Position numbers and translations under genes: made by a program. From UBA7398 sp964632545 (GTDB lineage Bacteria; Actinomycetota; Actinomycetes; Nanopelagicales; Nanopelagicaceae): a stretch of 64,000 nt of DNA. The notes beneath the pieces are model-generated. The model saw only the letters and a program-made list of their open reading frames with translations, was not told the origin of the DNA and searched no databases. The stretch spans positions 62,001-126,000 of the forward strand of contig CAZWBQ010000001.1 in NCBI GenBank assembly GCA_964632545.1. The letters are read 5' to 3'. Positions 53,045-60,952 of the stretch are shown here, piece by piece; position 1 is the stretch's first letter; each line of letters begins with the position of its first letter.

Positions 53045-54046
53045 GTGGTCAAAGTAGGCATTAATGGTTTCGGTCGAATTGGTAGAAACTTTTTCAGAGC
53101 AGCGCTCGCCCCAAATTCAAATATTGAAATCGTAGGCATTAATGATCTAACCGATAACGCAACTTTGGCGCACCTTTTAAAGTATGACTCAATCTTGGGT
53201 CGGCTGGGACTTCCAGTCACTTTCACAGATGACACCATCACAGTTGGTGGCAAGACCATCAAAATATTTGCAGAACGCGATCCAGCTCTGCTTCCTTGGG
53301 CTACGGTCGGAGCGGAAGTTGTGTTGGAGTCGACCGGCCATTTCACTAAAGCTGCAGATGCAAAGAAACATATTACCGCTGGAGCGAAGAAGGTAATTAT
53401 CTCAGCGCCAGCAACTGATGAAGATATAACTGTTGTAATGGGGGTAAATCACACTCAATATGAGAGCGCAAAGCATCACATTATTTCAAATGCTTCTTGC
53501 ACAACTAATTGCTTAGCGCCAATGGCGAAAGTAATTAACGATACTTTTGGAATAGTTCGTGGTTTTATGACCACTGTTCATGCTTATACAAACGACCAAG
53601 TTATTTTAGATTTTCCGCATAAGGATTTGCGTAGAACTCGTGCTGCTGCGACAAACATTATTCCTACATCGACTGGAGCAGCAAAAGCTATATCGCTAGT
53701 TCTGCCAGAGCTGAAGGGCAAACTAGATGGTTATGCGCTTCGAGTCCCAGTCCCAACAGGTTCAATCACAGATTTAACTTTAGAACTTTCTCGCGAAGTA
53801 ACTGCAGCTGAAATCAATGCTGCCATCAAAACTGCATCTGAAACAACGCTAAAAGGTATTTTGCTTTATACCGAAGATCCAATTGTTTCTTCAGACATTG
53901 TTACCGATCCGCACTCTTGCATCTTTGATGCTGGAATAACTAAAGCTAATGGCACCACAGTTAAAGTTGCTGGTTGGTATGACAATGAATGGGGTTACTC
54001 AAATCGATTAGTAGATCTAATCGGTTACGTAGGTAAATCGCTCTAA
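53045..54046 (+). CDS. gap: glyceraldehyde-3-phosphate dehydrogenase
   Basis: Oxidative phosphorylation step of glycolysis. The 333 residues have the NAD motif GINGFGRIGR at the N-terminus and the catalytic Cys152 in NASCTTNCLAPMAKV. The C-terminal WYDNEWGYSNRL is characteristic. The GTG start has a GGAGTGGAG ribosome binding site. First gene of gap-pgk-tpiA. Its stop overlaps pgk (TAATG). Confidence 0.98.
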   Translation: MVKVGINGFGRIGRNFFRAALAPNSNIEIVGINDLTDNATLAHLLKYDSILGRLGLPVTFTDDTITVGGKTIKIFAERDPALLPWATVGAEVVLESTGHFTKAADAKKHITAGAKKVIISAPATDEDITVVMGVNHTQYESAKHHIISNASCTTNCLAPMAKVINDTFGIVRGFMTTVHAYTNDQVILDFPHKDLRRTRAAATNIIPTSTGAAKAISLVLPELKGKLDGYALRVPVPTGSITDLTLELSREVTAAEINAAIKTASETTLKGILLYTEDPIVSSDIVTDPHSCIFDAGITKANGTTVKVAGWYDNEWGYSNRLVDLIGYVGKSL

Positions 54047-55236
54047 TGTCTATTCCAAATCTCGCCTCTCTTGATGTTAAAGGGAAGCGAGTATTTCTCC
54101 GTTGCGATTTGAATGTTCCATTAAAAGATGGCTTGATAACCGATGATGGCAGGATTAAAGCTTCGCTTCCGACGATAAATACTTTGCTGGAAAGTGGCGC
54201 ATCTCTTGTAATTTGCGCTCACCTCGGTCGCCCAAAAGGTGAACGCAAACCAGAGTTATCGTTAGCGCCAATTGCGATTCGATTAGCTGAATTACTTGGT
54301 CGGGAAGTTATTTTTGCAAGAGATGTGGTTGGTGAAAGTGCGTCAAAAGCAGTTGCAGAATTAAAAATTGGCGGTGTAGTACTGCTTGAAAACATTCGTT
54401 TCGAATTAGCTGAAACTAGCAAGGACCAAGCCGAACGATCCCGCTTAGCCGCAAAATTAGCTAGTTACGCAGATGTGTATGTAGGAGATGGGTTCGGTGC
54501 AGTACATAGAAAACATGCCTCTGTCTTTGAAACGGCAGAATTATTGCCGCATGCTGCTGGGAAATTGATTTCGGCTGAAGTTGAAGTGCTTAGACAATTA
54601 ACGATCGATCCAAATCGGCCATATGGAGTTGTGCTTGGCGGCGCAAAAGTTTCTGACAAAATCGGGGTAATTTCTAACTTATTAGAAAAAGTTAATATGT
54701 TGGCTATCGGTGGCGGAATGGTTTTCACATTTTTGGCTGCAGCAGGAAAAGAGATTGGTAAATCTCTAGTTGAAATAGAATCGATACCAACCGTAAAAGC
54801 CTTAATGTCACGAGCAAAAGAGTTAGGCGTAGAAATCCTGTTACCAACCGATATTGTGGTAGCGCCCGCATTTGCTAATGAATTGCCAAAAGTAGTTTCT
54901 GTAAACGAAATTCCATCAGACCAGATTGGATTAGATATTGGTCCCGATTCTGCAAAGAAATTTGCAGATGCTATAACTAAATGTCATACCGTTTTTTGGA
55001 ATGGACCAATGGGAGTTTTTGAATTCTCTAACTTCGCAGCTGGCACAAAAGCCATTGCGCAGGCACTTACTGAAGTAGATGGTTTAGCAGTTGTTGGCGG
55101 GGGAGATTCCGCCGCTGCAGTGCGCGCCCTTGGGTTTACTGATTCACAATTCGGTTATATTTCAACCGGTGGCGGAGCCTCTCTTGAATATCTAGAGGGT
55201 AAAGAGTTACCAGGTTTAACAGCTTTAGAAGTTTAG
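54046..55236 (+). CDS. pgk: phosphoglycerate kinase
   Basis: Makes ATP from 1,3-bisphosphoglycerate. The 396 residues carry the N-terminal signature KRVFLRCDLNVPLKD, the substrate-binding AHLGRPKGE, and the nucleotide-binding ends NGPMGVFE and GGGDSAAAV. The ATG overlaps the gap stop by one base. tpiA follows after 31 bp. Confidence 0.98.
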   Translation: MSIPNLASLDVKGKRVFLRCDLNVPLKDGLITDDGRIKASLPTINTLLESGASLVICAHLGRPKGERKPELSLAPIAIRLAELLGREVIFARDVVGESASKAVAELKIGGVVLLENIRFELAETSKDQAERSRLAAKLASYADVYVGDGFGAVHRKHASVFETAELLPHAAGKLISAEVEVLRQLTIDPNRPYGVVLGGAKVSDKIGVISNLLEKVNMLAIGGGMVFTFLAAAGKEIGKSLVEIESIPTVKALMSRAKELGVEILLPTDIVVAPAFANELPKVVSVNEIPSDQIGLDIGPDSAKKFADAITKCHTVFWNGPMGVFEFSNFAAGTKAIAQALTEVDGLAVVGGGDSAAAVRALGFTDSQFGYISTGGGASLEYLEGKELPGLTALEV

Positions 55237-55267
55237 TTCGTAATCATTTAACTTAGAGGAGCGAATA

Positions 55268-56041
55268 GTGCGTAAGCCGTTAGTTGCAGGTAATTGGAAG
55301 ATGAACCTCAACCATTTAGAGGCGATCGCAGTAACTCAAAAATTGGCTTATTCAATTGAAGATAAAGATTACGATGCAGTTGATATCACCATAATCCCAC
55401 CGTTTACCGATATTAGATCAATCCAAACTTTGGTAGATGGAGATCGCCTCAAACTAACTTACGGTGCCCAAGATCTTTCACCTGATACATCTGGTGCGTT
55501 CACCGGAGATATTTCGGGTTCAATGCTCAAGAAATTGGGTTGCACCTATGTTTTAGTAGGCCATTCTGAACGCCGCGCCATTCATAAGGAGAGCGATGAA
55601 CTACTTAATAAGAAAGTCAAAGCTGCGCTAGCAAATGAATTAACCCCGATATTTTGCATAGGCGAAGAGTTGGCAATTCGCGAAGAAGGTTCTCAAGTCC
55701 AGCATGTTCTAAATCAAATTCGAATTGGTTTGCGCGGTTTTCATAAACCTGATTTGAAAAAAATAGTTTTCGCATATGAACCAGTTTGGGCTATTGGTAC
55801 TGGAAAGACCGCTACACCAGAAGATGCGCAAGAAGTTTGTAGCGCTATCCGCGAAGATTTGAAGAAGTTCGGTAGCGATGAAATAGCTGACAACGCAAAG
55901 ATCCTTTATGGTGGTTCTGTGAAATCGGCTAATATCGTCGATATTATGAAACAACCGGATGTAGATGGCGTATTGGTAGGCGGCGCGAGCCTCGATCCCG
56001 AAGAATTCGCCCGCATTTCGAAGTTTCATCGCGTCCTATAG
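55268..56041 (+). CDS. tpiA: triosephosphate isomerase
   Basis: Interconverts dihydroxyacetone phosphate and glyceraldehyde 3-phosphate. The 257-residue TIM barrel has the catalytic Lys11 (GNWKMN), His99 (VGHSERR) and Glu171 (AYEPVWAIGTG), and the phosphate loop LYGGSVK. The GTG start follows an AGAGGAGCG ribosome binding site. The preceding 31 bp show no separate promoter. Confidence 0.98.
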   Translation: MRKPLVAGNWKMNLNHLEAIAVTQKLAYSIEDKDYDAVDITIIPPFTDIRSIQTLVDGDRLKLTYGAQDLSPDTSGAFTGDISGSMLKKLGCTYVLVGHSERRAIHKESDELLNKKVKAALANELTPIFCIGEELAIREEGSQVQHVLNQIRIGLRGFHKPDLKKIVFAYEPVWAIGTGKTATPEDAQEVCSAIREDLKKFGSDEIADNAKILYGGSVKSANIVDIMKQPDVDGVLVGGASLDPEEFARISKFHRVL

Positions 56042-56119
56042 CGCGGTATCCTTACGCCTTGTAAATGTCCGTTAAAACTGAAGTGTCTTTGCAATCTTAA
56101 ACTTGTTAGGGGTTATTAA

Positions 56120-56350
56120 GTGAAGTTAGCGCTCTCGCTCCTTTTAATTGTTACTAGCGTTCTTATGATTCTGCTCGTATTACTCCATAAAGGTAAAGGG
56201 TCTGGACTTTCAGATTTATTTGGCGGTGGAATTTCATCGACTTACGGTGGGTCTTCTGTAGTAGAACGAAATTTAGATCGAATTACAATCGTGGTAGGTG
56301 GACTTTGGTTTGCCAGCGTAGTTGCACTCAGTTTGTTACTAAAGAATTAA
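56120..56350 (+). CDS. secG: preprotein translocase subunit SecG
   Basis: A 76-residue membrane protein with two hydrophobic helices (about 1-20 and 54-73) and the SecG linker LLHKGKGSGLSDLFGGG. It assists SecYEG in protein export. The GTG start follows an AGGGG ribosome binding site. The order tpiA-secG-rbpA is typical of Actinobacteria. Confidence 0.94.
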   Translation: MKLALSLLLIVTSVLMILLVLLHKGKGSGLSDLFGGGISSTYGGSSVVERNLDRITIVVGGLWFASVVALSLLLKN

Positions 56351-56376
56351 TTTCTTAACTGTAAGAAAGGGAAATC

Positions 56377-56724
56377 ATGGCCGGTGGTAGCGCAATACGT
56401 GGATCTAGAGTTGGTGCGGGTCCAATGGGAGAAGCCGAACGCGGCGAAGCAATTGCCCGCTTTCGAGTTTCATATTGGTGCTTAAACGGACACGAAACAA
56501 AACCTTCATTCGCAGAAGATGGCACAGTTGTTATTCCAGATGAATGGGATTGTCCACGTTGTGGTTTTCCAGCTGGACGCGATAAAAGTAATCCGCCAAG
56601 CCCAGTAGTTAATACGCCTTACAAAACCCATCTTGCATATGTAAAGGAACGTAGAACTGAAGCGGAAGCGCAGAAGATATTAGAAGATGCGCTTCGCAAT
56701 CTACGTGGTGATGAAGAGGAATAA
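56377..56724 (+). CDS. rbpA: RNA polymerase-binding protein RbpA
   Basis: An actinobacteria-specific activator that binds sigma factors of the HrdB/SigA class and RNA polymerase, stabilising the open complex. The 115 residues include the basic N-terminal tail (AIRGSRVGAG), a core with Cys34 and the CPRC pair that may bind zinc, and the C-terminal sigma-interacting helix (LRGDEEE end). The ATG follows AAAGGGAAA. Its presence is a firm taxonomic marker. Confidence 0.97.
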   Translation: MAGGSAIRGSRVGAGPMGEAERGEAIARFRVSYWCLNGHETKPSFAEDGTVVIPDEWDCPRCGFPAGRDKSNPPSPVVNTPYKTHLAYVKERRTEAEAQKILEDALRNLRGDEEE

Positions 56725-56775
56725 AGTAGGGTAGACTTCACCTGCATCGCATTCGCGGTGTAGTTTTATTCATAC

Positions 56776-56846
56776 GAGCGTCAGATACGCTCTCTTGCGA
56801 GTCTTAGCTACCAATCTTTACGAGACGCGCTTGTTGTCTCGATTGG
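56776..56846 (+). promoter_or_regulatory. structured leader before the DEAD-box helicase gene
   Basis: Two inverted repeats lie in the 129-bp gap: GAGCGT-cagat-ACGCTC (56776-56792), and CCAAT-cttta-CGAGAC with a 9-nt loop, then GTCTCG-ATTGG (56811-56846). The second ends 7 nt before the ATG and covers the region where a ribosome would bind. It may make translation depend on temperature or on the helicase itself. Confidence 0.5.
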
Positions 56847-56853
56847 TGTTTAC

Positions 56854-58290
56854 ATGTCATTTCTTAAATTGGGCGTTAATGCTGCGCTCGTACGTACTCT
56901 TACTCAAAACGGTATAACGTCGCCGTTTCCAATTCAATCCGCATCGCTACCTGATGCGATTTCTGGTCGCGATATTTTAGGTCGCGGGCAAACTGGATCA
57001 GGAAAAACTCTAGCTTTTGGCCTTGCTCTACTTACGCGTCTTGCTGATCGTAAGGCTCTACCTAATAAACCGCTTGCGTTAATTCTTTCGCCTACTCGCG
57101 AATTAGCTATGCAGATAACCGATGTAATCGGAGATTTAGCACCTGTAGTCGGATTGAATGCACAAGTTGTTGCTGGTGGACTTTCTTATCACAAACAACA
57201 GCAAGCGCTTCGACGAGGTGTAACTATTGTGGTTGCAACTCCGGGCCGTTTAATGGATTTAATGGAACAGAAAGATGTAATTCTCTCAGATGTTGAAATT
57301 ACAGTTTTAGATGAAGCTGATCAAATGGCTGATATGGGTTTCTTGCCTTCCGTGCGTGAGATTCTAAATAAGACCAAAGCTGATGGACAAAGAATGCTCT
57401 TCAGCGCAACATTAGATCGCGATGTTGATTCACTTGTGAAGAAATATCTAAAAGAACCTGCTACTCACTCCGTGCAAAATGAAACATCTTCAGTTACAAA
57501 AATGAGCCATCACGTGTTGGTCCATGAAGCTAACCATAAAGATGAAATAACTTCACAAATCGCGGCTCGTGATGGTCGTACGATTTTCTTCGTTAGAACA
57601 AAACGCGGCGCTGATAAATTAACTGAAAAATTATTACGCGCTGGCGTAAAAGTAGGGGCACTCCACGGTGGAAAAACTCAAGCAGTTCGCACGCGAACTT
57701 TGGAGCATTTCAAGAACGGCAAAACGTTAGCTTTAGTAGCAACTGATGTGGCTGCTCGTGGAATTCACGTTGATGATGTGAGTTTAGTCGTGCATGTTGA
57801 TGCTCCGGCAGATCACAAAGATTATTTGCACCGTGCGGGAAGAACTGCTCGTGCTGGTGAAAAAGGAACTGTGGTTTCCCTTGTAACAATGTCGCAACGT
57901 GGTGAATTAAAACGAATCACCGAAAAAGCCGGAATTCGCCCAACTACGACTTCAGTGTTACCAGGTGATAGCGAACTTATAAAAATAACTGGGTCGCGTA
58001 AACCAAGCGGAATTCCGATTGTAACTACAGTTACGAAAAGTGATTCAGTCCAACCAAAATTTCCGAAAAGAAATCGACCATCTAAAGCTCGTCGAACTTC
58101 TAACGCTCGTAATGAATCAACGCGCGGTGAAAGCTCACGTAGCGAATCGCCAAGAGGTGCCACGCCAAGAAGTGCCACGCCAAGAAGTGAAGGTGGCCGT
58201 AGTAATTCTGGACCAAGAAAATATGGATCTGATCGCGGCGCCGCTGGAAAACCAAAGAGTCGTACCGGAGAACGGCGACGAGCTCGTTAA
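56854..58290 (+). CDS. DEAD-box ATP-dependent RNA helicase
   Basis: 478 residues with all core motifs: Q-motif SPFPIQSASLPDA, motif I GQTGSGKT, PTRELAMQ, TPGRLMD, VLDEADQMADMG, SAT, and HRAGRTARAGEKG. A basic, Arg/Ser-rich disordered tail of about 80 residues holds short repeats (RSATPRSATPRSE) that likely bind RNA. Such helicases resolve rRNA or mRNA structure, often in the cold. The ATG lacks a clear ribosome binding site and follows a structured leader. Its stop shares the TTAA at 58287-58290 with the pgi stop. It could be RhlE- or CsdA-like; no symbol is assigned. Confidence 0.94.
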   Translation: MSFLKLGVNAALVRTLTQNGITSPFPIQSASLPDAISGRDILGRGQTGSGKTLAFGLALLTRLADRKALPNKPLALILSPTRELAMQITDVIGDLAPVVGLNAQVVAGGLSYHKQQQALRRGVTIVVATPGRLMDLMEQKDVILSDVEITVLDEADQMADMGFLPSVREILNKTKADGQRMLFSATLDRDVDSLVKKYLKEPATHSVQNETSSVTKMSHHVLVHEANHKDEITSQIAARDGRTIFFVRTKRGADKLTEKLLRAGVKVGALHGGKTQAVRTRTLEHFKNGKTLALVATDVAARGIHVDDVSLVVHVDAPADHKDYLHRAGRTARAGEKGTVVSLVTMSQRGELKRITEKAGIRPTTTSVLPGDSELIKITGSRKPSGIPIVTTVTKSDSVQPKFPKRNRPSKARRTSNARNESTRGESSRSESPRGATPRSATPRSEGGRSNSGPRKYGSDRGAAGKPKSRTGERRRAR

Positions 58291-59843
58291 AGTGCGCTAA
58301 TTAAAGTTAGTAATTCAGATATCCCGTTCTTTCGATCACTAAGGTGAATTCGAAGGAGCGGGAATTTTCTTTCATTTAAAGCTTCCCCATCACCTAACGC
58401 TTGCGCCATGATCAATGTTTGCAAACTATAAATTTGATTTGGAATTTCAATTTCTTTTTCAAAGTCACCAGTAATTTGGATAAAGGAGCCAACTTGTGGA
58501 CCACCTTTATGAAACTGACCAGTTGAATGCAAGAACCGAGGACCCCAACCAAAAGTCGTTGGAACCTGCGCCTTATTAGCAATCAATTCTCTTATTTCAA
58601 TTATTTCGCGATTAGAAAAACGATCCAAATAAGCCATTATCGCAATGTAACCGTGCCCGGTTATGGCATCGGTTAAATATTCGTTTAGCGAAGTTAGTTT
58701 CTTCTCAGAGAAAACTTCTATCGAACTATCTATCAATTTTGGGGCCGGAATCTTTACCTTACCGTCTTGCCAACGAGATAAGAGGGCGCTGGTTTGATTT
58801 TTAGATTCAGTTACGTTTGGTTGATTAAAGGGATCCACTTTGAGCGCGAAACATAATAAAGCGGTAACCCACTCCCAAAAAATAAAATGTGCGCCAAGTG
58901 ACCCGAGCGCTGACAATTCTCCAGAACCGTCGAATGTAATTACCGGATGGGCGCCCCCGATTGTCGAGTTCGATTTTTCAATAACAATAGGTAGAAGACC
59001 TTTTTGATTCTTCCCAGTTGATTCGGCAATTAGTTGTTCAACCCAATCACTTAGACCTGGAACATTGCTACCGCGATCTAGAAATGCAGTGAATCCATAT
59101 TTTGGTTGGGCTAATAGGTAGGCCATCTGTACCGCAGGTGATTTCAATTCAATAAATTGGGGCTGTGCTGCATTTGCATCGTCAAGCAGTACTGAAACAT
59201 CTACTCCGATTAATGCTGTTGGCACCAGGCCAAATGCAGAGAGGGCGCTAAACCTTCCGCCAACATTGGGATCAGCGTTGATAACCCGAAAACCAGACTC
59301 GCGCGCAGTTTTATCGAGCGGTGAATTGGGATCTGTGACAATCAAGATTCGATCATTAGATTTTAACCCCGCTGATTCAAATTTAGATTTAAAAATTGCC
59401 AGGTGAGATGCTGTCTCAATCGTAGAACCAGATTTAGAACTAATAATAACTAAAGTTTTCGAGAAGTCACCTTGCATCGCATTTGAAATTTGATCGGGAT
59501 CGGTACTATCGATTACAAGTAAATCTTTTCCAAAGGTTTTACTGATTACTTCAGGAGCAAGTGAAGAACCGCCCATGCCACAAAGCACAATAGTAGAAAT
59601 TTTTTCTTCGCGAATCCAGGCCGATAATGCATCTAATTGGGGGAGTAACTCTCTTGAAGTTATAGGTAGATCAATCCAATTTAATCTAATCCGCGCTTCC
59701 TCACTTGCAGCTTCGCCCCACAGTGTGAAATCTTTATTTGCCAATCTCTTGGCAGCGGCGAGTAAATCTTGATACAGGTTGGAAGCGTAATCAATTTGCG
59801 AAAGCGCTGAACCTGAGAGCGTTATGCCATCTGTTTTGTTCAA
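58287..59843 (-). CDS. pgi: glucose-6-phosphate isomerase
   Basis: Interconverts glucose 6-phosphate and fructose 6-phosphate. 518 residues, shorter than the 550 of the E. coli enzyme. Seen are the SIS-fold segment LVIISSKSGSTIETA, the family signature region GGRFSALSAFGL, and GSLGAHFIFWEW near the active site. The TTG start overlaps the tal stop as TTGA, so pgi is the last gene of ctaA-tkt-tal-pgi. Its stop overlaps the convergent helicase stop. Confidence 0.92.
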   Translation of the reverse strand: MNKTDGITLSGSALSQIDYASNLYQDLLAAAKRLANKDFTLWGEAASEEARIRLNWIDLPITSRELLPQLDALSAWIREEKISTIVLCGMGGSSLAPEVISKTFGKDLLVIDSTDPDQISNAMQGDFSKTLVIISSKSGSTIETASHLAIFKSKFESAGLKSNDRILIVTDPNSPLDKTARESGFRVINADPNVGGRFSALSAFGLVPTALIGVDVSVLLDDANAAQPQFIELKSPAVQMAYLLAQPKYGFTAFLDRGSNVPGLSDWVEQLIAESTGKNQKGLLPIVIEKSNSTIGGAHPVITFDGSGELSALGSLGAHFIFWEWVTALLCFALKVDPFNQPNVTESKNQTSALLSRWQDGKVKIPAPKLIDSSIEVFSEKKLTSLNEYLTDAITGHGYIAIMAYLDRFSNREIIEIRELIANKAQVPTTFGWGPRFLHSTGQFHKGGPQVGSFIQITGDFEKEIEIPNQIYSLQTLIMAQALGDGEALNERKFPLLRIHLSDRKNGISELLTLISAL

Positions 59844-60952
59844 AGGGAAGCAACTTTCTTTACAGACTCGATCAATTCAATCCAAGGGGCAACAAATTTA
59901 TCTATACCTTCTCGTTCTAACTTGACCGCAACTTCTTCCATTGAAATTCCAGTTGCGTTAAGTGCTTCTAAATCTTTTTCAGCGCTCTCAAAACCTGATG
60001 TTAGCGCGTCACCGCGAGTAACACCATGATCTTTCACCGCATCTAAAGTTCCTTGTGGCATCGTATTAACAGTATCTGGCCCAGTCAGTTCAGTTACATA
60101 TCTCGTATCTTCATAAGTTTTATCTTTAACACCAGTTGAAGCCCAAAGTGGCCGCTGGATATGCGCGCCATTATTTTTTAAAGTTTTCCATCGATCACTC
60201 GCTTTTACGTTTAGGAATTCTTTATAAGCCAATCTAGCGTTGGCTATTGCTGCTTTTCCTAAAAGTGCCGTCGCAATAGGGGAGGATTGAGATTTCAATT
60301 GGTTATCCACTTCAGAATCAACTCGGCTAATAAAGAATGAAGCAACAGAGTGAATCTCGGTGATTGGCTTACCGTTCGAAAGTCGGAGCTCGAGCCCTTC
60401 CATAAAAGCGTTCAGTACAGCTTTATATCGTTCTACTGAAAAAATTATTGTTACATTTACGCTAATCCCATCAGCAATTAAAGCGGTTATTGCTGGCAGA
60501 CCTTCTACGGTGGCAGGTACCTTTATTAATAAATTGGGACGGTTAACAAGGTTCCAAAGTGATTTACCTTGCGCAATCGTATTTTCAGTATCGCGCGCTA
60601 ATCTTGGATCGACTTCGATACTTACTCGACCATCTATGCCATTACTTTTGTGAAAAGTATCAGTGAATAGATCGCAGGCATTGCGAACATCGTCTGTCGT
60701 TAATTTTGTGATTATTGATTCAATATCTAAGCCAGATACAGCCAAATCTGCGATCTCATTAGCGTAAAGATCTGATTTGCTTATAGCTTGTGAAAAAATA
60801 ATTGGGTTTGTGGTAACTCCCGTAACGAATTCGTTTTTAATTAAAAAGCTCAATGATGTTGCGTTAGGCGCTTCCATCAATCGTTCTCTCGATAGGTCAT
60901 CTAGCCAAATAGATGTACCAGTTGCTACAACTGCACCTAACCGCGCCGACAT
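59840..60952 (-). CDS. tal: transaldolase
   Basis: Transfers dihydroxyacetone units in the non-oxidative pentose phosphate pathway. 370 residues, the long actinobacterial form. The Schiff-base lysine is Lys144 in LLIKVPATVEG, and GVTTNPIIF at 45-53 is the conserved N-terminal signature. The ATG directly follows the tkt stop. It overlaps pgi by 4 bp. Confidence 0.96.
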   Translation of the reverse strand: MSARLGAVVATGTSIWLDDLSRERLMEAPNATSLSFLIKNEFVTGVTTNPIIFSQAISKSDLYANEIADLAVSGLDIESIITKLTTDDVRNACDLFTDTFHKSNGIDGRVSIEVDPRLARDTENTIAQGKSLWNLVNRPNLLIKVPATVEGLPAITALIADGISVNVTIIFSVERYKAVLNAFMEGLELRLSNGKPITEIHSVASFFISRVDSEVDNQLKSQSSPIATALLGKAAIANARLAYKEFLNVKASDRWKTLKNNGAHIQRPLWASTGVKDKTYEDTRYVTELTGPDTVNTMPQGTLDAVKDHGVTRGDALTSGFESAEKDLEALNATGISMEEVAVKLEREGIDKFVAPWIELIESVKKVASL

